Both the position numbers and the translations under genes were made by a program. From Myrica gale (Eukaryota > Streptophyta > Magnoliopsida > Fagales > Myricaceae), in contig OZ005617.1 in the NCBI GenBank assembly GCA_963930655.1, positions 9,984,501 to 10,048,500 on the forward strand: a stretch of 64,000 bases of DNA. The letters run 5' to 3'. Shown here piece by piece: positions 21,501-32,900 of the stretch. The notes beneath the pieces are model-generated. The model was not told where the DNA came from. It made no database searches and worked only from the letters and a program-made list of their open reading frames with translations. The number at the start of each line of letters is the position of its first letter. The stretch's first letter is position 1.

Positions 21501-22595
21501 GCCCTGAAACCCGAAGGTTAGGGGGTTACTTCTATGCGTAAAACTAGTGAAAATTAGCGAAAATTTGGGAGTATAATCAGTTATCAAAAAATAAATAATC
21601 TTGATAACAAAATCACATTTAAAACTTGAAAACAATTGAATAAAAATACTTCGTTTAGAACTCTTTAAAAACTGAAAAAATTACAAATAAAAACTTGGTC
21701 TAACTGAAACTCTAAGCCTTCTCTCAGCTACCCACTCAGGCGTCATCTAACACGGCTCTCGACATGCTCCTAAAATCATCTGAAAAGATAGGACAAATAA
21801 AGGGGTGAGTTCGACAACTTAGTAATCAAAATCATTATGCTAGAGTGCACTTCAAGAGCCACATTTAAGAAGTGAAAATCAATAGAAAGACTGTAAATCT
21901 CGATCCAAATAACATATAACTATAACTGTAAAACAAATTTTATCTTTATAATAATACTATAGAAAATCCCTTTGGGTCATGTTTACCCCCGTGACAAGGA
22001 TGTGCAGTCCGAAGACTCCTTACGCACTCACTATACTAATTGCTATAACTTTGAATTCTGGGCCTCGGGGTTTGAAAACATCAGACATATGATACAACAA
22101 TCATCCACAAAATATCGTAGACTTTAAAAAGGCGCATGATTACACCAATGCATGCAAAAAAATTCCATAAGAATTTTGTTGTAACATAATGCACATAAAA
22201 CTCTTGAGGGTTTCAATAAAACATGCAATTCTTAAATATCACCTCGGTCTTTTAGTAAAATCTAGCATAATAACCCCGCTTACCTCGCCCTTCATAACAC
22301 TTGAACTCCATATCAATTAAGCTCCAAGACCTCAAGAAACTAGACCATAATCTTTGAAAAGATGCTTGATTCCTCATTCTCCCAATCAATACACAATATC
22401 GCATAGACTAACAAAGTATATATAAAAGACTAATTGCAACCCTATTTAAAGAAGGACTCTACATTTGAAAAGATGATAAGATTGGATTACTATCCGTTTT
22501 AAAATTCACATATTCTTGAAGTATTTAAATTCAAAACTTTAAAATCTAAAGACATAAAGATAAAACATCTCTTCTTCAAAACGTTTTGTAGATAT
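21501..22595. mobile_element. Non-coding block replacing the LINE RT core
   Basis: This roughly 1.1-kb block separates two LINE RT parts. It starts near ATGCCCTGAAACCCGAAGG, reminiscent of LTR ends with a C-rich start, and has no open frame. I could not identify a matching right terminus or target duplication, so insertion plus deletion is an inference from the broken LINE. Confidence 0.35.
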
Positions 22596-24863
22596 CTTTG
22601 AAATGCTGGAGAAACAAGTCACTAATGTGCTTTCTGTTGTACTTCTATTGGCCACTAGAAGTTTTAAGAGCATCAATTGTGTTGCACCAGGGCCGAATTA
22701 TTGTAGATAAGTGGAAATACTTAGTGTTGAGGTCTTTTGTTGTTAACCAAGTAATCCTGGATTTATTTTTCCAAAGCAACTCTTCCCGCCGAGCTTCTTC
22801 ATATATTTGGCTTCTGAGAGACTGCTCAGCCTCATATTGTGCATCAGTGGGAGGCAACTATTGAATAGAATCCAACTGGCTACGAAGACCCTGATGTTTG
22901 GTTTGATATGGCCGAAACAATCCTTATTTTGTGAACGAAGGGCTGACTTTGTTGCTATAATTCTGGGGATCAAGCGATGGGCTGGCGAATCGGATTATGG
23001 TCTACTCTATGCCTCGTTGATAACTACCCAGCTAGATGCATCCCGAGACCAGAAGTTTGTAAATCTAAAAGGTTTTGGTCCTCCAGAAGACTTCCCACAG
23101 CGTGAGGAAATAGTAGATTACATGCGCCATTAGCTAAACCTTTGTCCAGCCTCTCCTGAATTTGTTTATAACCTTTTTGGCCATTGCACCATGTAAAAGG
23201 ATTTCCCGAAAACCCAACCTCCATCAATCCATAATTGAGCATAAGTTGATAAAGGTGATCTCTAGACTAGCTTACATAAGGACAACCCCCCAGTTTTTCA
23301 TCACCACTAGAAATAGCATTGAAATCACTCATGACTAACCACGGGCCATCAACTTCCTTTCCAATATCCTCAAGCAATTTCCAAAATCCCTCCTTCCAAT
23401 GCCAAGCGGTCGAGCAGGGAATAAGAGTCATTCTCCAAGGCTAGTGTTGTGGTTCTGATTGAATGATAATGTTGATCATATGGCGGTCAGTAGATAGTGG
23501 TTCAAAATCAATTCCTAATCTCCATGAAAATATAATGCCCCCACTAAGATTCATAGCTGGAATATCAAGATAAAGAGGAAAACCCAAGTGATACAATAAT
23601 ACTTTAACATCACTTATTCTTGTTTCAACTAAACATATGCAGTAGGATTCTTCTACCCTATGATAGCCCGTAATGCTCTGATTGTTGGGGAAAGAGCCAA
23701 ACCCCGACAATTCTAGAAAAGAAGGATCATGCCTGGGGTGGGGGCATGGTAAGGCCCACCTCCTCAGCCTAGTGGTTGTTGTCAATCTCCATGGAGATTT
23801 CTTCTTTAGTGAGGATCTGACTTTCTTCCATTGACTAGAGGCATGTGCTCCTCAAGATCATCTTCGGATTCATCCCTATCCTAAGAAGGACTAGAACAAA
23901 TAGGAAAACGATCCTCATTGATCTGTTTCTTGGGGTGGGGCTGAAACTTATCGTCAGGGATAAACTCTAGCCTTCTTTTAGCACCCAAATTAGTACTTGG
24001 GCTACTGGGTTCAATTTCTATGTGAACATAGTGGGCTTCCTCCAATTGTTGTAGTTTGGTCGATGTGTCTTCCCACACCTTTATGTCCTCTTCTGACTCC
24101 AATTTCTGAATCACAACACCTTTGTTCTTCATACGGGTTGGATGAGGCCCGCCCATAGTGGACTCGATTTGTCTATAGGAGACTGCAGTAGAGTTGAACT
24201 TGAGAAATCCATAGAGGCGGACCTAGGTTCACTAGATTTCTGAATAATCAGGGTTTCACTAGGATTATTGGCTAGGAGTTTTTACAACCCTGCTAAGTAA
24301 TCCACGTGTAGCAACCAGTTGGTTTCAGAAGCTTTGAAAATCTGAGTACTCTGACTCTCCTCAAAGTGGAGCCGCCCATCATTTAATTCTGAATTGAGGT
24401 GCAGGAGGTTTTGGGTGGGGTCCTAACATTATTTGGACTGGCATCCAGAAGATGTTCGCGAGATGCAGCTTCCTGCCTTGTATGACTACTACACGCAACA
24501 TCAACTTTTTGGCCTTGTAAAACTAATGGTCGTGTGGGAGTAGAAATCCCTATATTATCCCTATCACCTTCCTTGCTGATGCTCTGCTCAGGTGGCCATG
24601 GTTTCTTGTGGGGATTACGAGGATCATTATTGCTTCCCATAGGACCGAAATATCTCTGGTGGTTAGTACCTTTAGCTCTCACAACAACTATTAACTCTGT
24701 ATCTCTCAGCTCCAGGTCATCAGCTAACTCAGCACTACATTCCCAGATCAGCAATGATTCTCCAGCTCCTCACTCAAGCTCACAACCAACTCCTCTGCAA
24801 TCTGCATCACTGAAGCCTTGCCCCATGCAACAGACTGCCGTTGGTTGAAAGGAGAATCTTTTC
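22596..24863 (-). pseudogene. LINE: ORF1 tail, endonuclease and start of ORF2
   Basis: In - strand order (right to left): a hydrophilic Pro-rich ORF1 tail (about 24860-23880, with GQKVDVACSSHTRQEAA and IKVWEDTSTKLQQLEEAHY); the endonuclease (about 23730-23020) with CLVETRISDVKVLL, LVMSDFNAISSGDEKLGG and GFSGNPFTWCN, which are EEP-nuclease motifs of L1-type LINEs; then the linker before RT (about 22970-22640) with RREELLWKNKSRITWLTTKD and NTKYFHLSTI. Frames are broken by stops and shifts, so it is dead. The right edge abuts the Copia element at 24864-28782, and more ORF1 lies beyond that. Confidence 0.85.
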
Positions 24864-25104
24864 TGTTATGCATCGATTGACGTCTTCCTTTCTGATATTC
24901 TTTTGTTGTTAGTTCATTATTAATTTTTCCTCCCACTGCGTAAGCTTGTATAAAGAGAGCTCTATGTTTTCTGTTTTCTGTTTTTCATTATGAATACTAG
25001 ATAATGAATGAGAATATCGCATTCGATCCCAACCTTTATCTCTTTCCCAACTATCTCGAATTCTTTCATGGTATCAGAGCAATAGGATAGCTATTGTAGT
25101 TTCC

Positions 25105-26120
25105 ATGGCAGATGAGAATCCTTTTTCAACTATCATCAACCCAAAGGATTCCATGAGTCCTTATTTTCTTAATCCCAACAATGGCCCAGCCACTCTGCTC
25201 ACTCCTCACCTTCTTACAGCCGACAACTACCACTCTTGGGCTCGCACCATTCGACAATCCCTTCGTATCAAACGAAAGCTAGGCTTCATTGATGGAACAT
25301 TCACTACCCCTACTGATTCTTCTGATCCTCTTTTTAAGAATTGGTTAGAATGGAACGTCATGATTATTACTTGGTTACAGAATGTCATCTCCATTGAAAT
25401 CAAGAACAATATCATCTACATTGATACTGCTTCTGAACTATGACTGGAACTAGAACAACGTTTTGCCCAGAATAATGGTCCACGCATCTATGAATTGAAG
25501 CAAGTCATTCATTCTCTTTCTCAAGGTAGTCATCACTTATTTCTCTAAGTTAAAAGGTTTTCTTGATGAATTGCATAATTTTGAGACCATACCCATTTTT
25601 CCTGTGGAGCACTCGAAGTTTTGCTCGAAAACTAGCAACGTGACTGGGTGTTGAGGTTTCTAATGGGTCTCGATGACTCTTTTACTCCTATTAAGGCTCA
25701 AATTATTTAGATTAAACCATTGCGTTGTTTAAGTGAAGTCCACGCCTTAGTTCAGCAAAAAGATAAGAGAAAACATATTTCTCTTCCACTCAACCCAACC
25801 GATTCTCTCGCACTTGCTGTAAAAAATTTTCATCAATCTGCAAGACCCGCTGGTTTTAACGTAAAGGCAGATTATTTTGTACTCATTGCAAGGTAGCATG
25901 TCATTCTCTTGATTGTTGTTTTAAAGCTCATCTCAAGCTTGATAAACCACAGTGGACTTACTATAAATTGGCTGGACATGTGCGGATAAAATCTTACAAG
26001 CTTAATGGCTACCCTCTGGGTCATAAGTTTCATGGGAAGTCTCCAGGTTCTGCTCCTTCTGTGAACCAAGTCAATACTTTATCAGAAGACCAAGTTTCGG
26101 CAGACCCTTCAGTAACAATT
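25105..26120 (+). pseudogene. Copia gag and zinc-knuckle region
   Basis: The gag starts at 25105 (MADENPFSTIINPKDS) and contains the Copia gag signatures LTADNYHSWARTIRQSL and GFIDGT, followed by an in-frame stop at 25441. Downstream, about 25875-26030, a CTHCK, CHSLDCCFK and GYPLGHKF series gives the zinc-knuckle type region (C-x2-C-x3-H-x4-C pattern partly kept) and the usual GYPPGH-like motif. Other frames supply the pieces in between. Confidence 0.8.
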
Positions 26121-26227
26121 CTAAAGGAGCAACTTCAATAACTAATAGCCCTTCTCCAATACAGACTTCAGCAGTCTCCAGTAACAATGTTCAGTTTCTT
26201 CCTTCATCATCTCATTCCGAAAATTTT

Positions 26228-27050
26228 CATATGATTGGTATACCTCTCTGCCTTCATGCTTCTGATATTTCTTCTGCTCAAGCAACCCTTTCCACACAAC
26301 CTTTCGAAATTATACATGCTGACATCTGGGTCTGTGCTCACAAGAGGGATATAACGGTGAACATTATTTTCTCACCTTGGTAAATGACTATACACATTGT
26401 ACTTGGCTCTATATAATGCCCACAAAATCCCAGACCCGACCATATGTCCTCTTCTTTCATTCTCTGGTTATGACCCAGTTTCATACTAAAATAAAATGCT
26501 TCCGCACAGACAATGGTTCCGAATTTCTCATGAATGATTTTTACACTAAATATGGCATTATCCACCAACACACATGCGTTGAAAGTCCTCAGCAAAATGG
26601 TATTGTAGAACGCAAAAACCAACACATTCTCAATATTGCTAGCCCTGAAATTTCAGTCTAGTCTTTCCCTTACCTATTGGCCAGATATGCTTCTCACTGT
26701 CGCTTACCTTCTAAACTGTGCTCCCACTCCTCAGCTACAGAACCGCACCCCATATGAACCCTTATATGGACACCCTCCTTACACTCATCTTGGCACTTTT
26801 GGATTCTTATGTTTTGCTTCCACCATTAAATCTCACCGCAAAAAATTCGACCATCGTGCTCGTCGTTGTTTATTTCTTGGATACCCTTTCGGCATCAAGG
26901 GATATAAATTACTTGATCTTCACTCTCACCAAATTTTTATTTCACGTGATGTCCAATTTCATGAACATCTTTTCCCCTACATACCTATTGACTCCACTTT
27001 ACCACCGACTTCCCCTTTACATCACTCTTCTGCACCGCTACACTGACCCA
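26228..27050 (+). pseudogene. Copia integrase relic
   Basis: The catalytic core is visible across frames: FEIIHADIW (first Asp), KCFRTDNGSEF (second Asp) and SPQQNGIVERKNQ (Glu), the D,D-35-E residues of retroviral-type integrases. The core continues with YWPDMLLTVAYLLN and TPYEPLYG into the C-terminal part with FGFLCFAST and RARRCLFLGYPFGIKGYKL. The N-terminal HHCC zinc domain, normally between the zinc knuckle and the first Asp, is largely missing. Confidence 0.85.
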
Positions 27051-27404
27051 CTTTGGTTTCCTACTTATGTCACACCTTTTTCCACTTCTATTTCCACACC
27101 GACTCCTACTTCCCCTGATTTTCATACCTCACCACTCGCCCCTTCTTCTCCTTCAGCTCCTCAGTCAGCAGCTTCACTAGAATTCGTCAGCTTCCAATTC
27201 ATTTGAAGGACTACATGTGTCAACAAGCCATTGTCGTTGCTCCTTTTCCTGCGGACTCCAAGGTAAATTTTTCTTCTACCCATCCTTATTCTTTATATCA
27301 TTTTCTTTCTTATAGTTGTTGATCCTCTGCTCATAAAGCTTTCTCTACTTCCATTCTCAAAATTGCTGAGCCTTCCTCTTACTCTCAAGTTGTTAAGTCC
27401 TCTG

Positions 27405-28305
27405 ATTGGAAATTGACTATGGCTCATGAAATTTCTGCTTTGGAATCCAATGGCACTTGGATTATTACTAATCTCCCTACAGGCAAATCTGCCATTGGCT
27501 CGAAATGGGTTTTTCGAATAAAATACAACTCTAATGGCTGCATTGAACACTACAAAGCGCGCCTTGACGCGAAAGGCTACAACCAGCAGGAAGGTCTTGA
27601 TTACCATGAGACCTTTCCCTTGTTGCGAAGATGGTGATAGTTCGCACCCTCCTTGCTTTGGCCGCTATTCAAGGTTGGTATCTAGTTCACAATGCATTTT
27701 TGTATGGTGATCTTCATGAGGAGGTTTATATGACACCACCACTCTGCTACCATCTTGCCAAACCCGGTCAAGTTTGTCTTCTTCGCAAGAGCTTGTACGG
27801 GCTAAAACAAACCTCTCGCCAGTGGTATGATAAATTTTCCCAAGAACTTTCACAATATGGATTTCTTGCTTCCAAATCCGACTACAGCCTTTTCGTCAAG
27901 AAGTTTGGTTCATCTCTTCTAGCTCTACTTGTTTACGTCGATGATAATGTTGTTACCTCCAACAATTCTCCTGTTGTTGCCAACCTCAAGCATTATCTAC
28001 ACTCTCAATTTCACATCAAAAATATTGGTCCCCTCAAGTTCTTCCTTGGCCTTGAGGTGGCACGACACAGTGAAGGTCTTCAGCTTTTTCAACGCAAATA
28101 TGTCATTGACATTCTCACTGGCTTTATTGGCTGCAAACCCGCCAAAATTTCTATGGACCAAAATGTTAAGTTATCAAAGGACGATGGTCCACTTATAGAT
28201 GATCCTAGATCCTATCATCGACTTATTGGGAGACTCTTATATTTAACTCTCACTCGGCCTGATATATGCTTCTTTGTGCATCTCCTCAGTCAACTTATGT
28301 CTTAG
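27405..28305 (+). pseudogene. Copia reverse transcriptase relic
   Basis: Two overlapping open frames, 27413-27637 and 27631-28305, carry the RT: NGTWIITNLPTGKSAIGSKW, YKARLDAKGYNQQEGLDY and ETFPL in the first; HNAFLYGDLHEEVYMTPP, SLYGLKQTSRQWYDKF, LLVYVDDNVVTSN (YVDD motif), FFLGLEVARH and RLIGRLLYLTLTRPDI in the second. The frameshift lies just after ETFPL. The active-site Asp pair is kept but the frame break makes this copy inactive. Confidence 0.9.
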
Positions 28306-28782
28306 CCCCATGCTCCTCACCTTGTTGCCGCTCACAAGATCCTTCGGTATGTCAAGGGTACTCTTGGCCAAGGTCTTTATTTTCCTACTGCTTCTCCTTT
28401 ACAGCTGACTGGATTTTGTGACTTTGACTGCGCCTCTTGCCCAGATACTCAACTATCCATTTATGGATATTGCTTCCTCCTTTGAAGTCCAAGAAACAGT
28501 CCATTGTTTCTCGTAGCTACGCTGAGGCCGAATACTGCTCCATGGTCGCTGCCTCTTGTGAACTTACCTGGCTCCGTTATCTTCTCAACGGCCTTCATGT
28601 TCCTCATCCAAGCCCAGCTCTTCTTCATTGTGATAGCAAGGCTACACTCCATATTTCCTCCAACCCAGTGTTTCATGAGCATACAAAGCACATAAAACGT
28701 GATTGTCACTTGGTTCATGACAAAATGGCTGATGGCACGCTTGCTACTGTTTTTGTTCCCTCTGGTTCCCAGCTTGCTGAAC
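28306..28782 (+). pseudogene. Copia RNase H relic, truncated at its C-terminus
   Basis: It continues from RT in shifted frames: ILRYVKGTLGQGLYF, the pair [17 protein letters not shown] and [20 protein letters not shown], and [16 protein letters not shown]. The usual sequel (D-I-F-T-K) and the 3' LTR are absent; after GSQLAEL the sequence belongs to the LINE on the other strand. Confidence 0.85.
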
Positions 28783-29490
28783 TGCATCCACCACAGTCTA
28801 TCACCAACATCACGCTCAAGATAAAATCCAGGAACCAACGGGTGCAATAGGTTAAGCATAATTTTGCAACGAAGGTATGCCGTACCCCATACATGCAGCT
28901 GTGAACGAAAGTCCAGCTCAAGGACTTCTCCAGCTTGACTGGCAGCAAAAAGAGCCATTCTACGGGTCATTTTCCTCAATGGTAGTCCATGTACTTGTAT
29001 CCAAACTGGTGCCATGGTAAAGTTAAGTTCTTGGAGAGATTTTCCGGTCTCCCAGGGTTTGAGGACCCAGCATGGATCCTTTTATATTCCAAGGACATTG
29101 CTTCAAAACCTTGCTTCTAGTACTCGCATTAGGGAAAGAGAATATAAAAGAGTCATTCGTACCTATCTCCATCTCTAGGTCTTTAATAAAGCTCCATGCT
29201 TTGAAGATGGCTTCTCTTATCCCGGTTTTGTTGATAGGCTGTCGTAAAGAGCTTTCCCACCCGAATGCGGTCGGCTTCATGTTGTCCATCTTCTGCCTCT
29301 TTGCCAGGGTCGGGAGGGGGACCATTCCAGTCCAAAGCTTTAGCTTTGGAAGTAAGTTCATCAAGGATATTTTGGAGGGTATCAGGGTGTGGCGAGAAAG
29401 AGAAATAGATGGGAAAATCACATGTGGATAACAAAAGTAAAAACTCGGAAGGAAAAGAAAACAGAAAAATCCATTCTCTCAGAAGATCCA
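28783..29490 (-). pseudogene. LINE ORF1 with DUF4283-type domain
   Basis: The - strand reads, from the right, a variable leader, then DSFIFSFPNASTRSKVLKQC and PWNIKG, then after a stop APVWIQVHGLPLRKMTRRMA and GEVLELDFRSQ. These are the hallmarks of the DUF4283 domain found in ORF1 of plant L1-type LINEs (F-x-F-x-x-x-x-x-R-x-x-V-L, P-W, V-W-V-Q-L-x-G-L-P). It ends with [20 protein letters not shown] at the junction with the Copia element. The rest of the LINE lies left of 24864. Confidence 0.8.
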
Positions 29491-29906
29491 TAAACATAGA
29501 GCTACTTGTAACGTAACGCTAATGCCTCTTCATTCACTAACACTTTGGCCTGAAAATAAATCATATGAATTTTTTTTTTCAGTTTTATGCAATTAATAAA
29601 CCTTCGTCGACATTGAAATTTTACAACATGAATTAACGTTCCGAATCTTCAAGATGAAGCTGACCATCCGACATCGTCATGTACAACAAAATAGCACATG
29701 GCCCGATGAGCAAATCAGTGAAAGCTCGAGTCTTTTGCGCCAATATTCCAGTCAACTGGAAGAGGTGGGAATCGACCAATTCATGCGAACTAGGCATTGT
29801 CAAAGCACTGATTCGACAGCCGTACTCCTGTTTGACGAGAGACTACTCTGGGTTCGGGTTTCCTCAAGGAAAGATTAGAAGTCAAATCTTATAGTGACAT
29901 GCTTCT
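29491..29906. other. Downstream region of the IF-2 gene, likely 3' UTR
   Basis: It lies between the LINE fragment and the IF-2 stop codon. No gene-like frame is seen. The part next to the stop (about 29640-29906) is less AT-rich and is the likely 3' UTR, but I cannot place a poly(A) site. Confidence 0.4.
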
Positions 29907-32900
29907 CTATTGTTCAATTCCTACTCCTTCACGTGCTGCTGCCATGGAAGCTGATGCCTCTTCAAGGGTCCGCTTCTTCTCAATCGTACTGAAAGCCTCA
30001 AGAACATCTCCCACCTCAAAATCATTATAATCTTCCATCCCAATGCCACACTCTAGTCCAGCACTTACCTGGTTAAGAGGACAAGCTGTATTTTAAAAGA
30101 AGAGACCAAAAAAACAAAAAAGCAAACAAGAACATTTAAAGGTAAATTACTCTTTTCTTGACACGCTTAAGATGCAGTGAAGGAAAAATATATCCTTCAA
30201 TCAGGAGGATGACCAATTAAGGGTAACTATATTCCTGAAAAGGTTAGCCTGCGACATACATGCTGAAGAAGCACTAAAGCAAAAGATATGCTTCAGTCAA
30301 AAAAAATGACCATCAATATGACACACCAAGTTAAAGGTCTACATCCCACCCACAAGAACGTCCACGGAAGGAACTTAAACTTCATATGCAGAGAGGATAA
30401 CATCCTACAGCAGCTAGCAGGGGCACCGTTATGACAGACTAGTAAAAATCGTTTGTTTTACAAGTCTTTCCGATTTTTACTATGTATAGAGGACATCAGT
30501 AAATATGTCGAAATTATGGAGTACCCCTTCTACAGTAATCATCAACAAATTTATGCATGCATTATAAGAAAAAAAAATTGAAACGAACAATTGCTAAAAT
30601 GATTCTGAAGACTTTTACTTATCCAATTTTCAAAGATGAAACCTTTTGTGATTAATTTTCATGTTCTTCATTAGATTCTGCAAGTGTTGAGCTCCTAAAG
30701 ATCTATAGGTTTCAACTCTAGACAAGGATATGCTAGAGCCAACAAATATGCTAAACATCTTTTTATTACCTCCATCTCATCCATATGACAATAAGCCGTT
30801 GCTCTTTAGGCTTCAATAGATGAAAAAACACGGGATGAAGGAAAAGTGGTAACATCATGTTTAAATAAGTATTGACATGACTATCACCTTTTGACTAGTT
30901 CTCACTTAGTGACAGAAAAAAATAGGGGGAAAATATAATATATAGTATAATTGAACTAAGCCCAAGAAGAATGCTGTTTATAAGCATTTGTGTTCCATCC
31001 AGTTCAACTTCCCGAAACAACCAAATGATGAATTTATAGGTAGAAGAAAGCCCTTTCATTGCACCCTAATCATTGGAGAGGGTTAATTTGCCAGCTAAAA
31101 ACATGCCTGTCACATGTTCCACGTGAAGGAATGAAAACCGAATAAAACAAATTCTAACTTGTTTGAAATTCAAAACTAAAATAAAATCAGACCAACACTT
31201 CCAGTACTTCGACATCAATGTTGCCAGGTGGGTGGAAGCTCGAGTCTTACTGAAAAGTGTTAGATATCAGCACATCTTTCAAGACCAACGTGTTTCAGCT
31301 CTTCCTAAAATATCCATGCACCTTCAATGCTTGGCTTCCCAATCACCAGATCAAGAATAGCTAATACACCCTCATGGTGACATAGCTTCTTTTGCATCCA
31401 GACTAACATCACCAACTTCTACAACAAACCCCGCTTTTTAAAAAAAAAATTAACAGTTACCAATGCTAATTTTCTGTCTCCTTAAATAGTTTACTGCTAG
31501 TTGCAATGGCGCACATATTTCATCAGAAAGGGGTCTCACATGTTCGGTAAAAGACTTTCTCTATCTTATCCTACCCTAGCTTCCTGTGCTAAGAGAACAA
31601 CATCTATATCTTGTGGTATGCAACCATAGGGTGAACCTCAAAGCTGTCCTTTCAATTGTTAGATTCATTGAATTATTGCAAACAAACTCTGCTTGAAATA
31701 AAACTTCATTTCTAAGCCTTCACACTATTCCCCACAATGCACGTTAGAAGGTTACTGTGGCTTCAATGCCACTTCAGTTTAGCCATCAGTTAGAGGGTTA
31801 CATGTTAGATACTTCAACAATGCTCAGCCCCAACAAGGCCAAAACTGGCCCATGTACTCACTATCTCCATCTCATGCCATAAAAGACGGAATTCCATGAT
31901 GAGGAACAATATCCATGAAAACCAGATCTGACATTGGTGAAGCATCTGTAATCTGCTAACACTCCGTAAAATACGCCATACATTGAGAAAGTATCCTCGC
32001 AGGAAAGGTTCCTTCACGTCCATCTGGAATTCGCAATGGAGTATATAAACCTGTTTTTGTAAGTGGCACTTTGCTGCATGATCCTCTGACACCTTCTTAC
32101 AGAAAAGTTCCGCATCTTAGTATTTCTTAGACTAAAGGTGCCACCATCGGTAATATCTTATGCCTACCAAACCGATCACCTAGCTACGTTCGTGCATCTC
32201 CCTGCTGGTTTGATCGCGAAGCGAACTACCTAGAACGCAATGCTGATTGTCCTTGGGAATATAAACATCATGTAAAGTGTAAGTGGATTTTCTACAGCTC
32301 GCTGTGTCTTCAGGTTATCCAAGACTTGACAAGAATATGGGTCAGTTTGTTTCCTTCTCTCATCCTCAAACCCCAAACGTATGTTCTCATGCTGTTCGGC
32401 AGTAGCCTCACCAACAAAGTGCAATTGGCTGTCTTTAACTAAGATACACCAACTGGAACATGAGACACATCATATTCCAGCTAGAAGAATTTTCTCACTT
32501 CCAGAAACGCATGAATTAGAACTCTGCACATGGACCGCTTTATCTGTTGGAATGCTTCATCGGCCGATATTGACAAAATCTGCCCCTTCCTTCACTCTCT
32601 ACTCTCAGATACAGCTTAGGCTCACTCCAAGTTCGCTATTTGGGGATTCCTCCGGTGTCTACATGGTTGAAAAATTCTGATTTTGGCATTTTGGTGGATA
32701 GGATACCTCTCATATGCTGGCCGAGTTCAACTTGCAAGGTCAGTATTATTCTCTGTGCAATCCTATTGGTCAATGCTCCTTGCACTTCCCAAAAGTGTCA
32801 TACATCAAGTTGAGAGCATTATCAGAAATTTTATTTGGAATGGGAGAGAAGTGAGGAAGGGAGATCTCAGGTTGCTTGGGATGCTCTGTGCAAAACAAAA

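Larger units (their letters stand above)
24864..28782 (+). mobile_element. Ty1/Copia retrotransposon, sense, 3' truncated
   Basis: The order is 5' LTR (about 24864-25069, ending ttctttca), primer-binding site TGGTATCAGAGC (25070-25081), gag, zinc knuckle, integrase, RT, RNase H: the Copia order with integrase before RT. It ends inside the RNase H C-terminus at about 28782, where LINE sequence resumes. No 3' LTR is present. It separates two parts of one LINE ORF1, so the LINE was there first. Stops and shifts in every domain show an old, inactive copy. Confidence 0.8.

Noticed and set aside
25070..25081. TGGTATCAGAGC as a possible SMART element, as at 832
   Set aside because: Here it is followed by a Copia gag start at 25105 and a full pol order, so it is the primer-binding site of a normal Copia element.
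27293..27607. A 104-residue - strand open frame
   Set aside because: It is the antisense shadow of the Copia RT on the + strand, which shows real RT motifs.
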